The position numbers were made by a program, and so were the translations under genes. Source: Marsupella aquatica (lineage: Eukaryota; Marchantiophyta). Taken from it: DNA of 64,000 bases. The stretch is taken from NCBI GenBank assembly GCA_973895155.1, contig OZ316891.1, positions 31,124,001 to 31,188,000 on the forward strand, read 5' to 3'. This document shows positions 22,501 to 30,870 of this stretch, in pieces. Under the pieces are notes generated by a model. That model had not been told where the DNA came from. It saw nothing but the letters and a program-made list of their open reading frames with translations, and searched no databases. Position 1 is the first letter of the stretch. Every line of letters starts with the position of its first letter.

Positions 22501-22989
22501 TTTGGACAACACTCTCTTGTGCCGGTGGAATTTGAGGTTCCAACCATTCGAATCCTAACACGGGAAAGGGAAGGGGCAGAAGAAAGTGTCGCTTCACGGA
22601 TCCAACAGTTGGAGCAACTCACGGAGACACGAGAAGAGGCTTTGACACATACGGAGCAGGAGCAAGGCAAACGCAAGTCACATTACGATTCCCGTCTCCG
22701 TCGTGTGTCCATTGAGGAGGGAGATTTGGTGCTCCTCTACGATAGCCGCTTCATGCATTTCCCCGGGAAGTTGCATACACGGTGGATGGGACCCTACGTA
22801 GTGGATGCCGTCTACTCCAACGGCTCGGTTCAACTCAAGACATTGGAGGGGCAACTACTCAACACACGGATCAATCAAGAGCGCCTAAAGAAGTACTACA
22901 CGGAGGAAGAGTATGGTGCTCGCGGGGGCGCTTCGCAATTAAGAGAGGAGCTATGTGACGGGTACCCCGTCACGGGAAGTCACACATAA
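16591..22989 (+). CDS. Gag-Pol polyprotein, Ty3/gypsy
   Basis: The single open frame has 2132 codons. A gag domain lies at about residues 150-250 (DDPDEWIEEF), followed by an acidic-Ser stretch and three CCHC knuckles starting at Cys428 (CTKCMKFGHAPKEC), Cys533 (CYNCRVAGHYANVC) and Cys561 (CQLCKGEGHLAPHC). The aspartic protease is at about 885 with DGGSGVN rather than DSGA. RT carries FIDDF with Asp1400/1401. RNase H begins near Asp1546. The integrase has an HHCC finger (His1754, His1763, Cys1792, Cys1795), a DD35E core (Asp1824, Asp1886, Glu1922) and a GPY motif near 2066. No frameshift separates gag from pol. The stop codon lies 36 bases inside the 3' LTR, so the last 11 residues are LTR-encoded and the frame spans the purine tract. 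Confidence 0.95.
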   Translation: MPRGRRGGRGSPQHTRTPRSELEGGPSWIGTRRRVAAEERLRLAEERRLPLVLEEQVGVQQEEAQRNEAICPDEEPDIDHEREEGEPFVLVQSELQNLIPELTALPQIISHLSSVLLPVAQQAPLPPVLIQAPAAPMAAAQRTRVQYVPFKGRPKDDPDEWIEEFEGIAEANGESAHKLTIIPGMMRGEAGPWFISLLANVKADWALFKQAFLKEFRSIGVEATSLLKVGQLRMKKKESLRRFLQRFQKLVRRIQARTDDAMRQAWFVAALPSKMGFFVRQAKPTTLAEAIAAAESYTAADATSKRCRRKKLEPVDSSSSEESSGSDSDSSDESEDSESTTESDTTESEAERRRRKKKKLSKKVKKSSHREVILPTVAVTPLSTARRLKEQEARYDELTEQMKALKVHFAGLKPERRKVPVERANVWCTKCMKFGHAPKECPAGEPAKVFQVREEDVEGASYSNPSYAAEGPIEYFMEEPPEANVYSVQPLNPGPRSIHGVSTNAGAPAYSNYPNANPGNRPPYPGVRKIPICYNCRVAGHYANVCPEPTRQGNGDFARLCQLCKGEGHLAPHCPTLEAFKAQPIGAQEKKGPPPPLKEASVNFLTTEAVDTPLITRREETVVNIPKQRMTTITEEVVPLVVVVSPVVEIPVVVVATSTEVEVANPSPPSHEWTHAENLPEEDSDEERRHYSCYRVSTRSGKKKGKSELKQKYKEVHQASTSGTSHEPEVPPMEDSDFDRDNPKLFYPKVGEEVRKQLEELEAQAMQAAIDKDMEEAKARKKAEERVVRWKPGEEVIPPIPPATAYNIAQDILDCPVSATIGQLLRDSSLYRRQVKEILMRRRRRRRLPKVGADPIQVNWVTEDLGAPELTVDINGCAIRFVPVDGGSGVNIMTEETANRLGYTELEPPARAMRLADGARVVPLGCLTKIPTMIGGKSFPLNYLVMRPVRPYGFPILIGRPWLYVAKVTSDWGKRQFRFGIPTITIPWSAESPHGETTTMEEEYDSEVTSDEDEDEVYMVKLISHLTEEDVFGPGVATQEHAVEESVSQVHAVLEEMEDERSKIVEAEPLEIHDREAEDHPEEVEMQAHTIMFDDEQREQFLNDILDDDFREELLSHYKESDVEEIMAHVTKDPPPSRPDQEESDAPVYGGMRLARLEETFDEETRNKLDVIRPEQYTKVEVGEGKTLNIGSKLDATEQRTIQELLKEYQDVFAWSHQDLKGVPPEFGEHSIDLMSGARHVRQRQYRLNPKYSLMVKEEIDRLLDAGFIYPVMHSEWVSPIVIVPKKKGPDGKVKIRVCQDFRKLNDATKKDHYPLPFTDIVLDMVAGWEIYSFLDGYSGYNQIWIREEDQLKTTFTTEWGIFAFRRMPFGLCNAPGMFQRLMMNIFHDFLRRFLEIFIDDFAVYGKRVKHPEHLRLTFQRCRETCLKLHPEKCFFGIEEGILLGHKVSARGIEVDREKVAVWVAVSFPKNVKEVRGFLGCVGYYRRFIKDFAKVAMPLTSMLKKGSEFEPTPSRQAAFDELKKRLLEAPVLITPNWNKEFHVYVDVSGFCIGAVLSQLDDDGRDHPIYFASRQLAPAEKNYSPTDREALGIIYACKKYRHYLLGYKVVFHTDHNSLKYMVNKPDLSGRIARWVLLLQEFNYEVRVRSGKSHSNADFFSRIEGASDSQEIDDRFPDEEVFSVNTEATTWYGEILEFLRTARVPSRLGPERAAVFLRKTGPYLLVKGVLHKYGMDGRLRRCLEEAEIRTVMAALHEEEAGGHFARETTARKILDAGYWWPTLFRDVHRYIQRCDPCQRQGKPGPSSRHPLVPILPLAPFEKWGVDFIGPFTPITRRGRKRYIILATDYATKWVEARATAKDDANTTARFLYEQIFTRFGPPLELVSDRGTHFLNHTIERLTENYLISHRKTTPYHPRANGLTERANGIMGKILNKTVSAHKTDWDLKLLAATYAYNLAHKTTTGHSPYFLVFGQHSLVPVEFEVPTIRILTREREGAEESVASRIQQLEQLTETREEALTHTEQEQGKRKSHYDSRLRRVSIEEGDLVLLYDSRFMHFPGKLHTRWMGPYVVDAVYSNGSVQLKTLEGQLLNTRINQERLKKYYTEEEYGARGGASQLREELCDGYPVTGSHT
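22941..22950 (+). promoter_or_regulatory. Polypurine tract
   Basis: AAGAGAGGAG lies three bases before the 3' LTR start and would prime plus-strand DNA synthesis. It is also translated as part of the integrase tail. Confidence 0.75.
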
Positions 22990-23440
22990 CTGGTTGCAAA
23001 GGCCGATACCTTGTTAATAGTCAATGTAAATAAGCCATTTTTTAATTTTTAGTTAATTCCGTCATTATAGGTTGATGATGCCCCAGGTGACTTTATATTC
23101 TTTCTCTCATAATAGTTCTAAGATTTGCGGCGACCTAAGTGGGCAAATATTTTGGGACCTTGAAACTAGCCAGGACCAGCCCCATAGGACTTACCGTTTT
23201 GCTTCAAGAGCTATTGTTGAGACCCCCATTGCAAAGTCAGGAGAGGGGGGGGTTTTTTTTAAATAAATCCCTCCTCAGGAGGGCGAGTCCCATTAGTGGC
23301 CGTCCGAGAGAAAGAGGGGCTGCCTCGCGAGCCCATAGGGCTGCGTGCCCGGGCGATTAATGGGGCTCCGCGAGCTGAAGGGGCTGCCTCGCGAGCCCAT
23401 AGGGCTGCGTGCCCGGGCAATTAATGAGGCTCCGCGAGCT

Positions 23441-23643
23441 GAAGGAGCGCAAGCGAGCGGGGGGGGAGTTAAAGGGCCTCCCGCGAGCTGGGAGGATCAC
23501 GCGAGCGGGGGGGAGTTAAAGGGCCTCCCGCGAGCTGGGAGGATCACGCGAGCGGGGGGGAGTTAAAGGGCCTCCCGCGAGCTGGGAGGATCACGCGAGC
23601 GGGGGGGAGTTGAAGGGCCTCCCGCGAGCCGGGAGGAATGGCC
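23441..23643. repeat. 47-bp tandem repeat array in the 3' LTR
   Basis: Three full units begin at 23488, 23535 and 23582, one fewer than in the 5' LTR. The first unit lacks the CCGTGAG variant seen in the 5' copy. Confidence 0.9.
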
Positions 23644-24060
23644 GCGCGCCCTGCATAGGGCCGCGCGCAGGAGGACGCAAGGGTAAGGCCCGAGAAATGG
23701 GCCGGGGCGCATGGCGAAGGCGCCAGGAGTTTTTTCGGTTCTATTTTTTTTTCCTTCCTTTTTCTTTCCCTCTTCCTTTTGCACGACCCTCTCATTGCCG
23801 AAAGCAAAAACGGGGTTCTTCTCTCTCTTGCCGGAAGCTCTCTCCAGATTCTAATTATTTTTGAAGCTCTCTCTTTCATGGTGGATTAGTGGGGCTTGCT
23901 GGCGTCATTCTTCCAGGCATTAGTGGCGGCCGCACGGAGTAGTGACGGGAAATTGAGAGAATTTAAGTGATCGGGCTACGGGGGCTGTTTCGGGCCAGGG
24001 AATTGACATTGCCACGGGTGACGGGATTGGTGATTGAGAAATTGATTTCGGGATGCATGG

Positions 24061-25917
24061 ATGCTAGATCAACCAGAGTTTAGTGCGTCACGCATTCGGA
24101 GATACAAGGCTGCTTACCGTGACTACGTGGAGACTCGGATTACACGGGAAAGGGAAGAGAGAGAAGTTATGATGAGCACGGGATTGGCAGCGGGTTCCTC
24201 ACCGGTGGGTAGGAAGATTTTTCGTCGAATTTATCCCAAGACCTCCACCAAGGTGATGGAGGATTGTCGGAACATTTTCCAAGCCACCGGGCTTACAGAA
24301 TTCATGAAGGTGGAGATTACCATCCCTTCAGGGAAGAGCTGGGACATTGAGGCCGGGATGGAGTTCCGAACGGAGGGAATCTACTTTGAATGTCTCAAAC
24401 GTGTAGTGCCCCATGTGGAGTTGGCTAAGCTATTGTTTCTTGAGAATCAGAAATTCTCATTCACACCTCGGAATATCAGGGGAGAACTCACGTTGAAAAT
24501 GGTGGCCACTTGGGTGACCAATCCTACCTCCACCACCGCCATCCCTCTTTCTGCTGTCAAGGATGTTGAGTATAAGGGCTTCCTGGCCAAGGTGCATCAA
24601 CGGGTTCTTGGCAACGTGCAATCCGGAGTGCTGAATGAGGAGCATTTCGTGGTAGCTATGGACATCAAGAACTACCCAGCCCATGTGTACGGATGGTGGT
24701 GCTACGGATTGAAGAAGCTATTGGCCGCTGAGCCCGGGAGTGTGAAACCAGGTGGGGCTGTACATTTGATGGGGTCATTTGTATTGGCCAGGGCAGAAGG
24801 GTTGATTGGTTCTCCGGGGCATGAAGACACGGGATCATCTCTCACCACGGAGATCCGGAGTATTGCCACTACCGTTTTAGGGAAGCTCACGGAGGAATCA
24901 TTGTCTGCTGGTGGGGAGGATAATAGAGAAGAAGAGAACCAGGAGGATGATTGCACATTGGAGTGGCTTGAATCACTCGTGGGAGATCCGAAACAGCCTC
25001 TGGAATACAACATTCCGGATGTTTACTTGGCAGAGCTACGGGATTTCAGAGAGGGAGTCCACGAGGGACTCAAGCTAGTCCACGCATTGAGGGAGTCTCT
25101 CAAGCACGCCACAGTCAAAGTAGAGACGTTAGAGCAGAGCATCCTGTCACTGAAGGAGGTGATCAAGACCAAGGAGCAGACCATTCATGAGAAGGTCAGG
25201 CACATCAATGCAGCTCACGTAGAGATCACCAACTTGAAGGGAGCTTTGTCCACCAAGGCCAAGGAAGCAGAAGAAGTAGGAGCGTTGAGGCAAGCATTGG
25301 CCAAAGAGAAGCAAAATTCTGGAGAAGTGATGGAGTGGAGGAACCAGGTGGGAGCACTACGGAGTCAGGTGGCAGCCTTTGAGACACGAGCGAAGAGAAG
25401 TGAGGCCCTGAGTCTAGGGAAACGGAAGAGTCCCGGCACACCTGGCTCCACACTTTCCCCGGATGTGATCTCCCAAGCTATCGAGATGGTGGTGAAGGAG
25501 GTTAGTGGGAAGTATGGACCCTTGTTGGATGGAGCCAAGAAGAGTCAGGAGAAGAGTAAGAGCTTGGAGAAGAAGCTCCGGGAGGTACGGAAATCGTTAC
25601 GGGAGGCTCAGGTCAGTACGGGGATGCCACCCAGGTCTGTCACCCCCGGGACTCCCATGGCCACGGGGCAAGTTCTACCGTTGGAGTTGCGGTCCGGAGA
25701 AGAGGCTACCCTCTGGAAGGACACAATTGGTGAGGGGTACATCAAGGCGTGGCAGGCCTTGGCTGCTTTGAGGAAGCGCGGGAGCAGCAGCACTAAGAGT
25801 ACTCCGTCGAAGAAGAAGAAAAGTACGGTGGCACTCACTCCCGTGAGTGATGAGGAGGAGGACCACTCACGGGGCACAAGTCCGGGCACCGAGAGCGAAG
25901 AAGAAGAGGAGGATTAG
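24061..25917 (+). CDS. LTR-internal ORF, 618-residue coiled-coil protein (3' LTR copy)
   Basis: The predicted protein is the same as the 5' LTR copy. In a genomic transcript that ends in the 3' LTR, this copy follows gag-pol, the position where Athila-type elements carry an extra env-like frame. If the frame lies in U3, this is the copy that would be transcribed from the 5' promoter. Confidence 0.75.
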   Translation: MLDQPEFSASRIRRYKAAYRDYVETRITREREEREVMMSTGLAAGSSPVGRKIFRRIYPKTSTKVMEDCRNIFQATGLTEFMKVEITIPSGKSWDIEAGMEFRTEGIYFECLKRVVPHVELAKLLFLENQKFSFTPRNIRGELTLKMVATWVTNPTSTTAIPLSAVKDVEYKGFLAKVHQRVLGNVQSGVLNEEHFVVAMDIKNYPAHVYGWWCYGLKKLLAAEPGSVKPGGAVHLMGSFVLARAEGLIGSPGHEDTGSSLTTEIRSIATTVLGKLTEESLSAGGEDNREEENQEDDCTLEWLESLVGDPKQPLEYNIPDVYLAELRDFREGVHEGLKLVHALRESLKHATVKVETLEQSILSLKEVIKTKEQTIHEKVRHINAAHVEITNLKGALSTKAKEAEEVGALRQALAKEKQNSGEVMEWRNQVGALRSQVAAFETRAKRSEALSLGKRKSPGTPGSTLSPDVISQAIEMVVKEVSGKYGPLLDGAKKSQEKSKSLEKKLREVRKSLREAQVSTGMPPRSVTPGTPMATGQVLPLELRSGEEATLWKDTIGEGYIKAWQALAALRKRGSSSTKSTPSKKKKSTVALTPVSDEEEDHSRGTSPGTESEEEEED

Positions 25918-27028
25918 ATAGGCGTACGGACGTGGGTGTACGGCCTCCAGATTTCCAACATTTTAGTGGGGGGTCACTCATGGGCTTGTTGGGATGAGCT
26001 CGCGGAGCTGATTCCAACAAGAGGCGGCGCTCCTCAAACGGAGCCAGGATGAGCAAGTTATGGCCTGGAGAACTTATGTTTTTGCGGTACGGAAACGGCC
26101 ATAACTCAGGCGTCTGAAGTCCGTTGAGGGAGCGACTTAGTGATTCGGAAGCAGGAAAAGAAGAGCTATCCAGGGGTGAGCTCAGGTGTGCACTTGGAAG
26201 GGCACCTAGTTTCGGCCATTTTGGGGTGCCTCTCACTTTCAGGGTTCACGTGTACTGTTGGGGCGCCGTCGAAGGCACCGTCGGCCCCCTTGTTTTGGGT
26301 TTAGGGTTTTAGCAGCATGTGTGTGCCGCATGCTCCTCTTCAGTTTAAGGATTTCTCTTAGTGCAAGGTTTTAGCGGCGCCGCTAGGGTAGCCGCCACCG
26401 TTGTGACCCTGTGAGGGGTGCTTTGGTGTGATTTTTCAGTATTTAGGGGGATAGCCCCGAAGTAGTTAGGGGGACTCAGTGTGAAGTTAGCAAGGAGGGA
26501 TAGAGTGGAGCCTGAGGAGTTTGAAAGCGTGTTCAGAGTAGTGAGGGGGAGCCATACTCATTGTCCGGAGAGGCAGGAGTTGAGTAGACGGCAGGAGGCC
26601 GGGTTACTCATGCAATGTGTATCGTTTTTCCCAAGAGATATGGATCTGTACATTTGACTTGATGGGCTTTTGTTGTGTGTTCCTTCTCCCTTTTTCGCTT
26701 TCCGAATTGTGTTCTCCCGTTCTATGATTTGAAGAAACTTGCTTGGTTTGAGTCGGCCTTGTGAGTAGGGGTGGTGACAGCACTCTTTGGGTGACTCCGA
26801 GTGAAGGTGTAGTGGGGTAGTCGGCAGGACTTGATCAAAAGCTGTGGGGTGAGGGTAGTCGGTAGACTTGATCAAAACCTACATTTCCGGGAGCGGAAAC
26901 CAAAATACTCATCCTGGTGTGAAAAGAATCCAAATAGCGTCCCTCCACGACCCCGTAATACGATACCAACGGTTTAAGCGAAGAAAAGTGCGGTTTGCAC
27001 GTATTAACCGTTGGAGAGGCAAGTGACA

Positions 27029-27033
27029 CACTG
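27029..27033. repeat. Target site duplication of the gypsy element, right copy
   Basis: CACTG follows the 3' LTR directly and matches 12208-12212. Confidence 0.95.
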
Positions 27034-30000
27034 CCTTTGCATCATCCCACAAGGATATCACGCCATGATAATAAGCTTTGGCAGCGTGAAAGGTTACGAA
27101 CCAGACTTTCAGGAGCCAGTAGGATGAGATGTCCTTGTGCAATCTGCCAAGGATCCCGTACCAGGGGTCTGAATAAGGTTTGGCGGCATATCGCGGTTCA
27201 TGGAAGAGATCCATGACATCGAGTTTGGAATGATCCTGTAGAGGAAGATTCTTCCGACGAGGAGTGGAGGTTAGAATTTGATGCTGCCAATGCTGCAAGA
27301 CGGGCAAGTGAGGTTCTGCCTGGTGCATTTGAAAATTTTGTAGCTGGTCTCTGTGGGTTGTCAGCTCTCCAACGGGATGGTGCTCAGGCAGCACCACGTG
27401 ACGAAGGAATTCATGTGGAAGAGATGGTGAGAGACATCTTCCAAGACTTGGATGCATTTCATGATGGGCTGGACAATGAAGAGGATACGGCTGCAGATGC
27501 AAGTGTGCCCCCTGTCGAAGAGCCTCTTGATGAGTTTGAGATAGGGTAGGAAACCCCTGGGCATGATGGGATGTTTGGCTCTCCCCTGCAAATACAGGAA
27601 GGCAGGAAGTCTTTGTACCCCGGTAGCAAATGTTCTAAACTGGGATTTGTCATCATGTTCCTGAACATTTGCGGCAACCACAATGTCCCCAACATTTTGG
27701 TTTCTGAGTTGTTGGCATTCTTGCGAACAACTGTGCTACCAGATGGTAATATTTTGCCCAAGAACATGTACGAGGCAAAAAGATGCATATCTAATCTTGG
27801 ATTGAACTATGATTCGATCCATGCCTGTCCTGATGGGCATGTTCTTTTCAGAAAGGAGTATAAAGAATCGTTGACATGCCCTAAGTGTGGGAAGCACAGG
27901 TATCGGAACTCAGGAAAGTCTATGGTTCCCGCCAAGGTACTTCGTCATTTTCCACTCATTCCCAGACTTCAGCGGATGTTCAGAAGCCGTGCCATCTCGG
28001 AGATGATGACTTGGGCAACTGACAAGAAAAGTGATGATGGGCTACAACGACATGCTGCAGATTCAAGGCAATGGAAACTCATAGATGAGATGTATCCCAA
28101 ATTTGCTGCTGAGCCGAGGAATGTCAGACTTGGGCTGTCATTGGATGGGGTAAACCCATTTGGAGACAAGAACAACAAATTTTCGTGCTGGCCTGTAACT
28201 ATTTTGAATTATAACCTTCCTCCTTGGATGACTACAAAGCAATTTTTTGTTCTGATGGTCCTACTGATACCAGGGCCAGACAGTGTTGTATCTGCCAACA
28301 TAGATGTGTTTCTGGCTCCCCTAGTGGAGGAATTGAGAAAGCTTTGGGAGGAAGGAGTTCTCACATATGATGTCCTACAGAGGCTTGGGAGGTTAAACCC
28401 ATTCATCCTTAGAGCCATTGTCATTCTGACTATAGCTGACTACCCAGCCCATGGGATGATATCAGGCCAAACAACAAAAGGATATTGTGCTTGTACTATC
28501 TGTGGGCGCAATGTCACCAGTGAGTACTCCAGAGCCCTGCAGAAAGTGATATACATGGGCCATCGTCGTTTTCTGAAGGCAGATCACCCTTACAGAGAAA
28601 GACAGGCACTGATTGCACACTTTGGCAATGAGATTGAGCAACGTGGACCCCCGGCACGAGTGACCAAAGAGGAGATCAGGCAGTGGGGAGCACTGAGGGA
28701 TGACTATATCAAACGAGGGGGCAGGGAAGATGGAGTGAGTGATCCAATAAAGCGATATGGTGTAAAAAGACTAAGCATATTGGACTTGGAGCTCAAGTAC
28801 TGGAGGGTAAGCCTCTTGGAGTTGATGCTAATTGGGATACATGTTTTGGTTCAGAGCATGTGCATTCATTTCGAAGAGAGAGACTAAACTTGAGGCATTT
28901 CCTGACGCTTTTGCATTGCAACGATGCAGGAGTTTGAGCCAAGCAAACATAACATTGATGTTATGCACATTGAAAAGAATATTTGTGAGAGTCTACTCAG
29001 ATTCTTGTGTGGAGAGAAAGACACTGGTTCAGTGAGATTGGATCTTGAACAGAGGGGAATGAAACCCCATCTTTGGTTGAGGCCACATGCCCACAGAGCT
29101 GATGTGCTCTTGAAGTACCAAGCGCCCTATGTTCTGACAGACACAGAGTGGGAACTATTTGTGCAGAGGTTGAGTTCTTTGAAGGTTCCTTCAAACTATG
29201 GCAGTGCTTTCAAGAAGCATATCATGACTAGAAAGCTTGGTAGTATGAAAAGCCATGACTACCATATGTTGATGCAACAGGTGTTGCCTTTATGCCTGAG
29301 GGGCCTGTTGCAGAAGCCTGTTCGTACTGTGATCATGCGACTCAGTGATGTGTTTCGTCGTATTTGTGTGAAGGTTTGGGATGAAACACACTTCCCACAA
29401 CTGACAGAAGATGTCGCTCAGGTGCTGTGTGACCTGGAGATTTATTTTCCTCCCGCATTTTTTGATGTCATGACCCACCTACTTGTCCATGTTGTGGAAG
29501 AGCTACACCAATTTGGGCCTATGAGTGCTCGTTGGTTGTACCCTTTGGAACGGTACATGAAGCTACTCAAAGGTCACGTGAGAACATATTACAAACCTGA
29601 AGCAAGCATGGCTAAAGGTTACATCAAGGATGAGACTCTGGGATTTCTGACCAAATACATAGCACAATATGAGCATGTGAAGACCAGGGTGTGGAATTCT
29701 GATGAGGAGGAAGGGGTGATAGGTGAAGTACTGGAAGGGGCTACAACCACAAAGAACCTGACCATATCTATGAGAGACTTGGCACATGACTTTGTATTGC
29801 ACAACACTGTGGTGATGGAACCCTGGATACAGTGAGTGCATACATGTGCTATAATCCAGTTCATGAGCTTAAATGTTGTGTTCGTGTGGTTTTCTCCTTC
29901 AGCCTGTTCATGTTTACCCAAGCTAATGCTGTGTGGTTGTTCGTTCAGGGAGTATGAGTCATTGAAGGCGGCCCATCCCACTACAGGAACAACTTTTCCA

Positions 30001-30714
30001 GGTTTCATGGAGTGGATCAGAGTGGCAATTAGAGAGCATCACGAGACCCACCCAGACATGGATGCAGATGTTTACCTACTGTCTAATGCCCCTAGCCTGA
30101 AAGTGAAGACTTACAAACGGATGAGAGCATATGGGAATCACTTCCGAGTGAAGGATGGTGACAGTGCCTACAGGGTGACGAATGACTGCGGGCTCATCAC
30201 TGTATTTGAGCAACAGAGCCACAATCACGATAGGGCCTGGATGGAGATGGGATATGTGGGAGAATTAGTTGACATATGGGCTCTGGACTATGGGGCGGTG
30301 TCCAGTCCTGTGATTCTTATGAAAGGTTCATGGGTGCGGCAGGATTGGCTTGGTAACAGGGCTACCATGAAGAGAGACAACGACGGTTTCTTGCTGGCCA
30401 ATTTCAGAGGGAAATTGCCCGAATGGTCTGAGCCATTTGTGTTTCCTAGTCAGGTGGAGCAAGCTTTCTTCCTGGATGTGGAAGACTCCCCAGGTTGGCG
30501 TGTAGTGTGTCATAAACAGGCCAGGCAACGTCGGATGGAAGGATCAAACCTTGAGTTTCATTTACACTCTCATAGTGCCTTTGATCGTCGGCGTTCAGAC
30601 CAAGTGCCTGTAGTTCATGATAGCGGGGACTTCATTCCTGTGACAAGGGTAGATGCATTTGCTGAAGGAGGCGAATTCAGAGATGCAGATGCCAACAGTG
30701 TGCCTGTGCCATGA
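27031..30714 (+). pseudogene. TNP2-type CACTA transposase (element A), broken
   Basis: The N-terminal Transpos_assoc-like zinc segment (MRCPCAICQG, WRHIAVHGR) is followed by the TNP2 core from about 27590 (CPKCGKHRYR, LSLDGVNPFG, NYNLPPWMTTKQFF, LLIPGPDSV, DYPAHGMISGQ with CTIC). A DUF4218-like part holds DVMTHLLVHVVEEL, YPLERYMKLLKGHVR and PEASMAKGY, and a DUF4216-like part holds GYVGELVDIWALDYG and ILMKGSW. Exons end at 28806 and 29831 and resume at 28930 and 29950, all with GT-AG borders; element B has introns at matching places. Lesions are TGA at 27214, TAG at 27547, and the gypsy insertion that splits the N-terminus. The core DDE transposase exons after 27550 are otherwise open. In CACTA elements TNP2/TNPD cuts at the termini. 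Confidence 0.85.
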
Positions 30715-30870
30715 GTAATGTGAATTGTTTGCATGGACATTAGTGAGGGGAAGGATGTGTAATAAAGTAATTCTGAAGCAACACAGATGTATGGATGGAT
30801 GCCTGGTGATTGTGGTTGCATTGTGTTATACGGGGTGACCATAGATGACATGTTTTTGTGGTCCAGTAGG

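Larger units (their letters stand above)
12213..27028 (+). mobile_element. Complete Ty3/gypsy LTR retrotransposon with ORF-bearing LTRs
   Basis: The element has LTRs that begin TGTGACGG and end AAGTGACA, a 5-bp CACTG target duplication, a tRNA-Asp-type primer site, one long gag-pol frame and a purine tract. The order protease, RT, RNase H, integrase marks Ty3/gypsy. The RT style (FIDDFAVYG) and the primer site resemble the plant Athila/Tat side of the family, and I see no chromodomain. LTRs differ by one 47-bp repeat unit, one base of run length and very few substitutions, so insertion was recent. It interrupts the TNP2 gene of CACTA A. All three long frames are open, so the copy could be active. 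Confidence 0.95.
22954..27028 (+). repeat. 3' LTR (4075 bp)
   Basis: This LTR is nearly identical to the 5' LTR. The 48-bp length difference comes from one 47-bp unit fewer plus net run-length change in G tracts; from the start of the 618-codon frame to the LTR end both copies are the same length, 2968 bp. Confidence 0.95.

Noticed and set aside
22700-22989. Chromodomain at the end of gag-pol
   Set aside because: Only the GPY-type integrase end is visible; no chromodomain aromatic cage pattern follows.
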